DNA from: an uncultured Collinsella sp.
GTDB lineage: Bacteria; Actinomycetota; Coriobacteriia; Coriobacteriales; Coriobacteriaceae
DNA length: 21,327 bases
Direction of reading: 5' to 3'
NCBI GenBank assembly: GCA_902490305.1
Contig: CABUDI010000030.1
Location: forward strand, 1-21,327
The position numbers and the translations under genes were made by a program. Positions 13,848-20,067 of the stretch are shown here, in pieces; position 1 is the first letter of the stretch; each line of letters begins with the position of its first letter. The notes below the pieces were generated by a model. That model was not told where the DNA came from. It searched no databases and saw only the letters and a program-made list of their open reading frames with translations.

Positions 13848-16109
13848 TTACGCTTTCTTGGCAGGAGCCTTAACAGCAGCTGCCTTGGCCTTGGTAGTGG
13901 CCTTTTTGGTGGCTGCCTTCTTGGCCGTCGTGGATTTGGTCGAAGCCTTGGCAGCGGGCTTGGCAGCCTTCGCCTTGGCCGGAGTCTTCTTGGCAGCCGC
14001 GGCCTTGGGCTTCACCGAGGACGCACGTTTGCGCGTCGCCTTCTTGGGCTCCACAACCACGGGCGGCTTATAGCTGCTGGGACCGCGGCGCTTAAGCACC
14101 ACGCCTGCCAGGCCAGGCACCTTGATCTCGATGGAGTCCATCTGCCCGTTCCAGGGATAGGGCTCGCTCGAGCAGGTGTAGGGCTCCTCGCCGGCGTATC
14201 CGCTGCCGCCAAACTCGGGACGGTCGGAATCGAAGATGACCTCCCAGTCACCCTCACGCGGCACGCCTACGCGGAAGCTCTCGTAGCTCGCCGGGTCAAA
14301 GTTAATCAGGATCACCAGGTCGTCATCGACGTCCTCGCCCTGACGCACAAAGCTCACGATGGACTGCTTGGAGTTGTCCGCGTCGATCCAGGTAAAGCCG
14401 TCGTCGGTGTAGCCGCGCTCGTACAGGGCGGGCTCGGCGGTGTACAGGTGGTTGAGCGCCTTGATAAACGCCTGATGATGCTTGTGGGTCTCGTACTCCT
14501 CGGTCAGGAACCACTGGATAGACTCGTAGTAGCGCCACTCAATAAACTGGCCAATCTCGTTGCCCATAAAGTTGAGCTTGGCACCGGGGTGCGTCATCTG
14601 GTAGAAGGCCAGCGTGCGTAGGCCGGCAAACTGGCGCCACCAGTTGCCCGGCATGCGGCCGATGAGCGAACACTTGCCGTGCACGACCTCGTCGTGGCTC
14701 AGCGGACAAATGAAGTTCTCGGTAAAAGCGTACATGATGGAGAACGTGAGCAGGCCGTGGTTGCCGGGGCGCCACGGAAAATCGGTCTGCATGTAGTGCA
14801 GGGTGTCGTTCATCCAGCCCATGTCCCACTTGTAGTGGAAGCCCAGGCCGCCGTCCTGCGGCGGGTAGGTCACGAGCGGCCACGCGGTGGACTCCTCGGC
14901 CATCATCATCACGTCGGGGTAGTGCGCCTCTACAGCGCAGTTGACCTGGCGGATAAACGCGCTGGCGTCCAGGTCCTCCTCGGTACCGTACTTGTTGAAC
15001 TTCTTTTGGCCGGGATCGTCGATGCCAAAGTTGAGGTACAGCATGCTGGACACGCCGTCCATGCGAATGCCGTCCACGTGGAAGTTCTCGAGCCAGTACA
15101 GCACGTTGGAGACCAGAAAGGAGCGGACCTCGCCACGGGCGAAGTCGAACTTATGCGTGCCCCAGTTGGGGTGAATCTCGTGCTCAAACAGCATGTGGCC
15201 GTTAAAAGTGGCAAGACCGTGGGAGTCGGCGCAAAAACCGCCGGGCACCCAGTCCATGATCACGCCGATGCCCGCCTCGTGGCACGCATCGATAAAGTGC
15301 ATGAGCTGCTGCGGGTTGCCGTAGCGCGACGTGGCAGCATAATAGCCGGTCGTCTGGTAGCCCCAGGAGCCGTCGAAAGGATGCTCCATGAGCGGCATGA
15401 CCTCGATATGCGTGTAGCCCATGTCGCGCACGTAGTCCACGAGTTCCACCGACAGGTCATCGTAGGTGTAGAACTCGCCACGCTGCGCGGGGAAGGGGTC
15501 CATGGGGCCGGGGTAGTTGCCGTACTCGTCCGGCTCGCCCTGCGGCGCGTCGCCGTGGCGCTTCCACGAGCCAATATGCACCTCGTAGATGTTAAGGGGC
15601 TGCGACATGTGGTTGTGGCCGGCGCGGCGCTTGAGCCATGCGGCGTCGTTCCACTGGTAGCCATCGAGGGTCCACAGCACGCTGGCGGTACCCGGAGGGC
15701 ACTCCGCCTTAAAGGCATACGGATCGGCCTTATAGAGCTTTTCGCCCTCGTTGGTCTCGATGAGGTATTTATAGAGCTGGCCCTGTTCTGCGCCAGGAAT
15801 AAAGCCTTCCCAAATAGCGCTCGTATGCACGGGCACCAGCGGGTTGGCTTGCTCATCCCAGTCGTTAAATTCGCCAATGACATGGACACTCTTTACGTCG
15901 GGCGCCCAAACGCAAAAGCGCCAGCCGCGCGTACGGTTCTGAGTGTCGGGGTGCGCGCCCATCTTTTCCCAGCTGCGCTCCCACGTGCCGATGCCAAACA
16001 GATAGACATCGTCCTTGGTGAGCTCCGGCGCGTGCGGGGCGGCTTTACGGGTAGCGGGCTTTTTGGTTACTGGCTTTAGCTTTGTATCGCTCACGTTTGA
16101 TCCCATCAT
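13848..16109 (-). CDS. glgB: 1,4-alpha-glucan branching enzyme (GH13) with basic C-terminal tail
   Basis: Cuts alpha-1,4 chains and rejoins them as alpha-1,6 branches. It has 753 residues. A short basic lead (KKPATRK, 16-22) is followed by a CBM48-like domain (about 60-150, GWRFCVWAPDVKSVHVIGEF). The GH13 barrel (about 170-560) has GIRMDGVSSMLY (nucleophile Asp351), MAEEST (acid/base Glu405) and LSHDEVVHGK (Asp473). Region I reads DWVPGGFCAD (286-295), where other GlgB proteins read DWVPGHF or DWVPAHF, so the conserved His is Gly291. A C-terminal beta domain ends near 675, then a tail of about 70 residues rich in Lys, Ala and Thr. The ATG at 16109 has no clear ribosome binding site; the GTG at 16094, behind GGGA, is a possible alternative start. 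It is the first gene of the minus-strand operon. Confidence 0.95.
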   Translation of the reverse strand: MMGSNVSDTKLKPVTKKPATRKAAPHAPELTKDDVYLFGIGTWERSWEKMGAHPDTQNRTRGWRFCVWAPDVKSVHVIGEFNDWDEQANPLVPVHTSAIWEGFIPGAEQGQLYKYLIETNEGEKLYKADPYAFKAECPPGTASVLWTLDGYQWNDAAWLKRRAGHNHMSQPLNIYEVHIGSWKRHGDAPQGEPDEYGNYPGPMDPFPAQRGEFYTYDDLSVELVDYVRDMGYTHIEVMPLMEHPFDGSWGYQTTGYYAATSRYGNPQQLMHFIDACHEAGIGVIMDWVPGGFCADSHGLATFNGHMLFEHEIHPNWGTHKFDFARGEVRSFLVSNVLYWLENFHVDGIRMDGVSSMLYLNFGIDDPGQKKFNKYGTEEDLDASAFIRQVNCAVEAHYPDVMMMAEESTAWPLVTYPPQDGGLGFHYKWDMGWMNDTLHYMQTDFPWRPGNHGLLTFSIMYAFTENFICPLSHDEVVHGKCSLIGRMPGNWWRQFAGLRTLAFYQMTHPGAKLNFMGNEIGQFIEWRYYESIQWFLTEEYETHKHHQAFIKALNHLYTAEPALYERGYTDDGFTWIDADNSKQSIVSFVRQGEDVDDDLVILINFDPASYESFRVGVPREGDWEVIFDSDRPEFGGSGYAGEEPYTCSSEPYPWNGQMDSIEIKVPGLAGVVLKRRGPSSYKPPVVVEPKKATRKRASSVKPKAAAAKKTPAKAKAAKPAAKASTKSTTAKKAATKKATTKAKAAAVKAPAKKA
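13851..14057 (-). repeat. Low-complexity Lys/Ala/Thr-rich tail coding region of glgB
   Basis: This region encodes about residues 685-753 of GlgB. It opens with EPKKATRKRASSVKPK and continues in AAKK, AKAAKPAAK and TKKATTK units to the C-terminus, with almost no acidic residues. It is shorter than the GlgA tail but alike in composition, and it shares a TRKR motif with it. Confidence 0.85.
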
Positions 16110-16194
16110 GACGCGGCAGCGTGTTGCCTTGGTGACTAAATGCGAAAGGTCCAGGGCTGCACGAATCGAAGGGACGGCGATAGTTCTATGATTC

Positions 16195-16220
16195 GTTCCA
16201 CCTCGCGTGCTCGGTGGAAC
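16195..16220 (-). promoter_or_regulatory. Hairpin in the glgB leader
   Basis: GTTCCACC (16195-16202) and GGTGGAAC (16213-16220) pair perfectly over 8 bp with a 10-base loop, 86 bases upstream of the glgB ATG and just downstream of the candidate -10. It would lie near the 5' end of the glg mRNA. Confidence 0.5.
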
Positions 16221-16234
16221 TTTCGGCAGAAACT

Positions 16235-16243
16235 ACCATAACA
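16235..16243 (-). promoter_or_regulatory. Candidate extended -10 for the glg operon
   Basis: On the minus strand TGTTATGGT has the form TGn-TATGGT, an extended -10. No good -35 sits 17 bases upstream. It would give a leader of about 115-120 bases for glgB that includes the 16195-16220 hairpin. Confidence 0.35.
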
Positions 16244-16341
16244 CCTGTACATTACTTTTATGGAGGAAAGTGGATTTGCGGTGGCTTTTAATCGGTGAGC
16301 GCCATGTTTATACCACTGGCAGATTTGCGATGCTAAAACTC

Positions 16342-16420
16342 TTGACAGCTTTACCAAATAAGGTTTCAAGTTTGTTAGTTTGACGTTTGGTAAAACGTTT
16401 TTAGCAGGATGTTTACCATT
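16342..16420. promoter_or_regulatory. Divergent control region with repeated TTTACC/GGTAAA sites
   Basis: The gene-free stretch 16110-16440 separates glgB from the HAD gene. It contains GCTTTACCAAA (16348-16358), a palindromic site ACGTTTGGTAAAACGT (16383-16398; 6-bp arms, 4-base centre) and GTTTACCATT (16411-16420). TTGACA (16342-16347) and TTGACG (16380-16385) are possible plus-strand -35 boxes for the HAD gene, and the second overlaps the palindrome. I could not fix a matching -10. Arms and spacing suggest a LacI-type repressor site, and the core TTGGTAAAACG is shared with the GH13-GH77 promoter. Confidence 0.5.
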
Positions 16421-16440
16421 TGACATCGAAAGGTTCGTGT

Positions 16441-17130
16441 ATGTCCCAAACCGCCGCCCCCAATGTTGCTTTTATTTTCGATTGCGACGGCACGTTGGTT
16501 AATAGCACCCCCGTTTGGGCCTATGCCCAGCCAGAGTTATTACACCGCCACGGAGTTGACGTGACGGTCGACGATTTTGCCCAGTTTGAACATTTGTCGC
16601 TCGAGGACGAATGCCAGGCCTACCATGACACCTGGGGCATTGGCGAGAATGGCGAGGAGCTGTATCGCGAGCTGAGCGACATCCTGATCGATGGCTACTC
16701 CAAGGTGCCGCCGCGCGAGGGGCTCCTGGCATTTTTGGAGCAGGCGAAGGCGGCAGACATTGCCATGTGCGTGGCCACGTCCACGCCGGCCAAACTGGTG
16801 CAGTCCGCCCTTGCGGGCGCCGGACTCGATGACTACATGGAGTTTGTGACCACCACGGGCGAGGCAGGACGCTCCAAGCAGTTCCCCGATGTGTATGAGC
16901 TGGCGCTTCGCCGCCTGGAGGAGCGCCATGGGCACAAGTTTGAGCGCGCTTGGGTGTTTGAGGACGCGGTCTTTGGCCTTAAGAGCTCCGGCGGCGCCGG
17001 CTTTAAACGCGTGGGCATCTATGACCCGCATGGCCGCATGGAGCGCGATGACGTGCGCGACAACTGCGACATCTTTATCGATTGTTATGACGAGCTGGAC
17101 CTTGCTCGCGTACTTGCGTTTGAGGGCTAG
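16441..17130 (+). CDS. HAD-superfamily hydrolase (beta-phosphoglucomutase/phosphatase-like)
   Basis: 229 residues with the full HAD set. Motif I is FDCDGTLVNS (nucleophile Asp14, acid/base Asp16). Motif II is ATSTPAKLV (Thr113-Ser114). The motif III Lys is Lys146 in GRSKQFPD. Motif IV is VFEDAVFGLKSS (Glu174-Asp175). The helical cap between about 20 and 85 puts it in subfamily IA with phosphoglycolate phosphatases and beta-phosphoglucomutases. The substrate cannot be read from sequence; a sugar phosphate is plausible because it is divergent from glgB and shares its control region. The start is the ATG at 16441 with GAAAGG 7 bases ahead; an in-frame ATG at 16420 has no ribosome binding site. 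The thiamine pyrophosphokinase gene follows after 9 bases. Confidence 0.88.
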   Translation: MSQTAAPNVAFIFDCDGTLVNSTPVWAYAQPELLHRHGVDVTVDDFAQFEHLSLEDECQAYHDTWGIGENGEELYRELSDILIDGYSKVPPREGLLAFLEQAKAADIAMCVATSTPAKLVQSALAGAGLDDYMEFVTTTGEAGRSKQFPDVYELALRRLEERHGHKFERAWVFEDAVFGLKSSGGAGFKRVGIYDPHGRMERDDVRDNCDIFIDCYDELDLARVLAFEG

Positions 17131-17139
17131 GCGAGAATT

Positions 17140-17781
17140 GTGGCTTGCAAAGTATTAGCAGTCTGCGGCTCGCCCGTGGTGGCGAGCGTCGAGTTGTTGC
17201 GTCAGCTGGCGGGGGAGTGCGACCATATCGTTGCCGTGGACCGTGGCTTGGACGCCCTGCTAGGCGTCGGCTTGAGCTGTGATGTCTACGTGGGCGACGC
17301 CGACACCGTAAGCGATGAGGGCCGCGCCCTGGTCGATGCCGCCAAAGACTTCGAAGTAGAGCGCCACAACCCCTACAAGGACTACACCGATCTGGCCCTG
17401 GCGTTGGACGCCATCCGCCGCCGCTGGCCCGGTGCCGAACTAGTAACAACCTGCGCCACCGGAGGCCGCCCCGACATGGCCCTAAGCGTCCTAGGCCTGC
17501 TTGCAGGATACGCTGATGCCCCCGTCTGGATCCGCGAAGACGAGACCACGGCCCGCATCCTCCACGCAGGCGAGTCCTGGACTATCGAGGGCGCCGAAGG
17601 CAAGACGTTTTCCATCATCGCTATAGCCCCTGGTACGGTGGTAAGCGAACACGGTCTAGAATGGGAGCTAGACCACAGTCCCCTGGGCCTGTTGGCCGAC
17701 ACGGGCATTAGCAACGTTGTCAGGTCAACAGCCACGATCCAAGTCCACACCGGCACCGCCATCGCTTACCTATATCATTAG
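17140..17781 (+). CDS. thiN: Thiamine pyrophosphokinase
   Basis: Predicted to transfer pyrophosphate from ATP to thiamine, giving thiamine diphosphate, the cofactor of transketolase and pyruvate enzymes. It has 213 residues, normal for the family. The catalytic domain has VAVDRGLDALLGVG, the metal-binding VGDADTVSDEG, the KDYTDLALALD signature and TGGRPDMALSVLGLL. The C-terminal thiamine-binding domain has GLEWELDHSPL and the GISN loop. The GTG at 17140 is used, 9 bases after the HAD stop, with only a weak GGCGAG ahead; no better start exists nearby. The pair is probably co-transcribed. No clear terminator lies between it and the tRNA promoter. Confidence 0.9.
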   Translation: MACKVLAVCGSPVVASVELLRQLAGECDHIVAVDRGLDALLGVGLSCDVYVGDADTVSDEGRALVDAAKDFEVERHNPYKDYTDLALALDAIRRRWPGAELVTTCATGGRPDMALSVLGLLAGYADAPVWIREDETTARILHAGESWTIEGAEGKTFSIIAIAPGTVVSEHGLEWELDHSPLGLLADTGISNVVRSTATIQVHTGTAIAYLYH

Positions 17782-17815
17782 GCATTAGGCATTTAGAGTC
17801 TGACCAAAAAAGCCC

Positions 17816-17844
17816 TTGCACGTCGCGCCAACTTCCCCTATAGT
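17816..17844 (+). promoter_or_regulatory. Promoter of tRNA-Ala
   Basis: TTGCAC (17816-17821), a 17-bp spacer and TATAGT (17839-17844) form a near-consensus sigma-70 promoter. The mature tRNA begins 14 bases after the -10 box. Confidence 0.85.
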
Positions 17845-17857
17845 ATCTCGTCGTCAC

Positions 17858-17933
17858 GGGGGCGTAGCTCAGCTGGGAGAGCGCTTGACTGGCAGTCAAG
17901 AGGTCAGGGGTTCGATCCCCCTCGTCTCCACCA
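17858..17933 (+). tRNA. tRNA-Ala (anticodon GGC)
   Basis: A 76-base cloverleaf with encoded CCA (17931-17933). The anticodon stem CTTGA/TCAAG encloses loop CTGGCAG with anticodon GGC at 17891-17893, reading GCC and GCT. The T arm is AGGGG-TTCGATC-CCCCT. The acceptor stem GGGGGCG pairs with CGTCTCC and has the G3-U70 wobble, the main alanine identity element. It stands alone between the thiN gene and the polysaccharide locus. Confidence 0.97.
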
Positions 17934-17943
17934 TCGTGAATGC

Positions 17944-17974
17944 AAAGGCCTTCGGAATTCCGAAGGCCTTTTTT
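17944..17974 (+). terminator. Intrinsic terminator after tRNA-Ala
   Basis: AAAGGCCTTCGGAA and TTCCGAAGGCCTTT form a perfect GC-rich stem that runs into TTTTTT, 11 bases past the tRNA CCA end. A classical terminator. Confidence 0.92.
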
Positions 17975-18022
17975 CATACCAAAACACCATGCGCCACAAA
18001 CCCCACCTACGCCAACAAAAAG

Positions 18023-18052
18023 TTGCACAAATTTTTCCCATGTGTGTACATA
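18023..18052 (+). promoter_or_regulatory. Candidate upstream promoter of the polysaccharide operon
   Basis: TTGCAC (18023-18028), 18 bp, then TACATA (18047-18052) preceded by TGTG. The -35 equals that of the tRNA promoter. It would give an untranslated leader of about 650 bases. Confidence 0.4.
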
Positions 18053-18241
18053 GTTTGTTAGCCAAACGCGATTATCAGTGTAGATCGCCGTTCCATATGG
18101 GCTTCAGGAACGCGCCTAATCACCGTTAGCATCCCATTAACCTGCATCAACGTGTACAACATCCCAAAATAACCCCCTTAAGCACGCTAAATGAACGATA
18201 TGTTGTCCAACGCAGCCCAAATCAGTTTCACTAACAGCTTG

Positions 18242-18250
18242 TGCTAGGAT
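18242..18250 (+). promoter_or_regulatory. Candidate extended -10 promoter
   Basis: TGCTAGGAT has the extended -10 form TGn-TAGGAT, with no good -35. It would give a leader of about 450 bases ahead of loaP, still including both large hairpins. Confidence 0.35.
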
Positions 18251-18446
18251 GCTTAACGTTACATGAGTTCAACTGTGCTCACGGCTCCAGCAAGCCATAA
18301 AGCGCAGGGTCGATCAGCATCCGGCCGTAACGGCGGTGCCAGAAACACCACGAGCTCCAATAAAGAAGTCATGCAACGTTATTTATTTGTATTGGGTTAT
18401 TCCATGATGCAATTTATAGCATGCATGCCAATAAGAAGCAGTTTTA

Positions 18447-18523
18447 CAGCTGTTTGCGTGCGGTCCAGTTTTGTTCCCGCTTGACTGGTTCGCACGCAGC
18501 CAGCTGGAGACGCGGTTTTTTTT
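18447..18523 (+). terminator. Long hairpin plus T8 tract, possible attenuator
   Basis: CAGCTG, TGCGTGCG and CCAGT (18447-18469) pair in order with ACTGG, CGCACGCA and CAGCTG (18484-18506), broken by two small internal loops, about 20 bp in all. Nine bases later comes GCGG followed by eight Ts (18516-18523). The gap between stem and T-tract is longer than in a standard terminator, so it may be a weak or conditional terminator. Confidence 0.5.
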
Positions 18524-18603
18524 GCGATACACGGCCGCATCTCTAGCAACTGCGCTTATACATACCGTTCACGGTGGAGCAGAGCCACGTGCTTGTCTGA
18601 CTG

Positions 18604-18676
18604 GGCTCAGGGTTTGAATATGGAGCGCCTTCGCGCATAAGCGCCCTGGCGAAGCCATACCCAAACCCCGTGAGCC
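18604..18676 (+). promoter_or_regulatory. Long stem-loop ahead of loaP, candidate antiterminator RNA element
   Basis: GGCTCA-GGGTTTG-AA-TATGG-AGCGC-CTTCGC (18604-18634) folds onto GCGAAG-CCATA-CC-CAAACCC-CG-TGAGCC (18649-18676): four helices of 6, 7, 5 and 6 bp, separated by bulges, with a 14-base loop. It ends 29 bases upstream of the loaP start. LoaP proteins are known to act through hairpins in the leader of their operon, so this is a good candidate target. Confidence 0.65.
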
Positions 18677-18705
18677 ACACGTAAGACAGAAAGGGGGTGG
18701 TGCTC

Positions 18706-19251
18706 GTGTGGTATGTGATCCAGGTCATTAACGGTCGCGAAGACGTAATGCGCGAGCGCATTGAGCGCATGGTGCCGGCTGGTGCCATGCAGGAGCTCTT
18801 TTATCCCCAATTTCAAACCGAGATCAAAGTACACGGCGAATGGGTCAATACGACCAAGCCGCTCTTTCCCGGTTATCTTATCTGCGACACGACAGATCCC
18901 CGAACCGTGCAACAGTATCTGCTGCGTATGGACGACTTTGCCCGGGTGCTTACCCAGGACGGTCAGTTTGTGCCGCTGGCAAAAGAAGAGGTCCAGCTTA
19001 TTGGCGGCTTTACGCATAGGGGAGACCGCGTAGTGCCCATGAGCGAGGCCCTTAAAGACGGCGACCAGGTCGTAGTGACGGCAGGCCCGCTGTTGGGTCA
19101 CGAGGGCCTCATAAAAACCATTAATAGACGCAAGAGCACTGCTTATCTGGAGCTCGATCTGTGCGGCCGACGCGTAACCACCCGCGTTGGCCTTGCCGTG
19201 CTTTCAAGCGAGCAGCGCGTCATGCGCAACCTTAAAAAGGCGATCGCCTAG
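18706..19251 (+). CDS. loaP: LoaP-type NusG paralogue, transcription antiterminator
   Basis: 181 residues. The NGN domain (about 1-105) opens WYVIQVINGRED and has the NusG-family KPLFPGYLICD. The KOW domain (about 115-150) has GDQVVVTAGPLLGHEGLIKTI. NusG paralogues of the LoaP group bind RNA polymerase and let it read through terminators of long polysaccharide or antibiotic operons in Firmicutes and Actinobacteria; placement as the first gene of a surface-polysaccharide locus fits this. It is not the housekeeping nusG, which sits with secE and rplK. I chose the GTG at 18706 (protein begins MWYVIQV, AAAGGGGG about 8 bases ahead); GTGs at 18697 and 18700 are in frame too. The next gene is 66 bases downstream. 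Confidence 0.88.
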   Translation: MWYVIQVINGREDVMRERIERMVPAGAMQELFYPQFQTEIKVHGEWVNTTKPLFPGYLICDTTDPRTVQQYLLRMDDFARVLTQDGQFVPLAKEEVQLIGGFTHRGDRVVPMSEALKDGDQVVVTAGPLLGHEGLIKTINRRKSTAYLELDLCGRRVTTRVGLAVLSSEQRVMRNLKKAIA

Positions 19252-19283
19252 TTGCAGGCGATCGCTACACAGAACAGGGAGGA

Positions 19284-19298
19284 TCCCCGACCCGGGGA
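19284..19298 (+). promoter_or_regulatory. Small hairpin between loaP and the sugar transferase gene
   Basis: TCCCCG (19284-19289) and CGGGGA (19293-19298) pair perfectly with a 3-base loop, directly after a GGGAGG sequence (19277-19282) that resembles a ribosome binding site but has no start codon at proper distance. It may bear on translation of the next gene. Confidence 0.4.
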
Positions 19299-19317
19299 CG
19301 AAGTATTGGAAGAGAAC

Positions 19318-20067
19318 GTGTCGGAAAAAACTCAATATGCAACGGATGCGCCAGCGGGTGCAGCGTTGATTGCTCAGGCTATGGACCGGCGTGAGGGAGA
19401 CGGCCGCTACAAGGCCATGCAATCCATCATGGACTGGGACCGCTCTCGCCTGGCCTATAGGGCCGTGAAGCGCGCGTTCGACATCGTTTTTAGCGGTGCC
19501 GCGCTTGTCGCCATCGCGATCCCCAGCCTAATTCTCGCCGCTGCCATCCGCCTGGAGAGCGAGGGCAACCCCTTCTACAGCCAGATCCGCGTGGGCCAGA
19601 CCCACCGTGATGGCAGCCTGTCCACCTTCCGCATGTGGAAGTTCCGCTCCATGTACAAGGACGCCGACGAGCGCCTGGCAGATCTCAAGGAGCAGAACGA
19701 GATCGCCGGTGCCATGTTCAAGATGAAGGAGGACCCGCGCGTTACCAGGATCGGCAAGTTCATCCGCAAGCACTCCATTGACGAGTTCCCACAGTTCCTG
19801 AACGTGTTTCTGGGCCAGATGTCCGTCGTCGGCCCGCGCCCGCCGCTGCCGAATGAGGTAGCTGAGTACACCGAGTACGACCTGCAGAGGCTAGCAGTGA
19901 AACCAGGTATTACGGGGCTCTGGCAGGTTACGGAGCGCAACTCCACCGGTTTCGACGGCATGGTCCGCCGGGACCTCGAATACATAGCCAAGCGCGGAGT
20001 CATCACGGACTTCAAGATCATCCTCCTAACGGTTCTGGAGGTCTTTAACGGGAGCGATGCGTACTAA
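19318..20067 (+). CDS. Polyprenyl-phosphate sugar-1-phosphate transferase (initiating enzyme)
   Basis: Member of the bacterial sugar transferase family (WbaP/WcaJ/PglC type), which moves a sugar-1-phosphate from a UDP-sugar to undecaprenyl phosphate at the inner membrane face, starting a polysaccharide repeat unit. It is a short form of 249 residues without the multi-pass N-domain. One hydrophobic membrane-dipping segment follows KRAFDIVFSGAALVAIAI (about 52-75). The core has FRMWKFRSM, DPRVTRIGKFIRKHSIDEFPQ, MSVVGPRPPLPNE and KPGITGLWQVTERN, all family signatures. The start is uncertain: I chose the GTG at 19318 behind GGAAG, but the frame is open back to the loaP stop, and an ATG at 19381 is possible. 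Its stop overlaps the next start (TAATG). The sugar is not predictable. Confidence 0.9.
   Translation: MSEKTQYATDAPAGAALIAQAMDRREGDGRYKAMQSIMDWDRSRLAYRAVKRAFDIVFSGAALVAIAIPSLILAAAIRLESEGNPFYSQIRVGQTHRDGSLSTFRMWKFRSMYKDADERLADLKEQNEIAGAMFKMKEDPRVTRIGKFIRKHSIDEFPQFLNVFLGQMSVVGPRPPLPNEVAEYTEYDLQRLAVKPGITGLWQVTERNSTGFDGMVRRDLEYIAKRGVITDFKIILLTVLEVFNGSDAY

Larger units (their letters stand above)
17975..18705 (+). other. Long structured leader of the polysaccharide operon, no convincing gene
   Basis: About 730 bases, more A+T-rich than the flanks. It holds two candidate promoters, small inverted repeats (for example CGTTCC/GGAACG near 18090-18110 and ACAACAT/ATGTTGT at 18156-18206), a long hairpin with a T8 tract (18447-18523) and a second long hairpin (18604-18676). 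A 73-codon open frame at 18263-18484 has no ribosome binding site and an unlikely composition. Confidence 0.6.

Noticed and set aside
18332..18344. GGCGGTGCC as a possible ops/JUMPstart element
   Set aside because: It matches only the first six bases of the ops core GGCGGTAG, and the protein is LoaP-like rather than RfaH-like, so hairpin recognition is expected.
18263..18484. A 73-codon open frame in the polysaccharide leader
   Set aside because: It has no ribosome binding site, resembles no family and overlaps the start of a long RNA hairpin. A leader peptide cannot be excluded but is unsupported.
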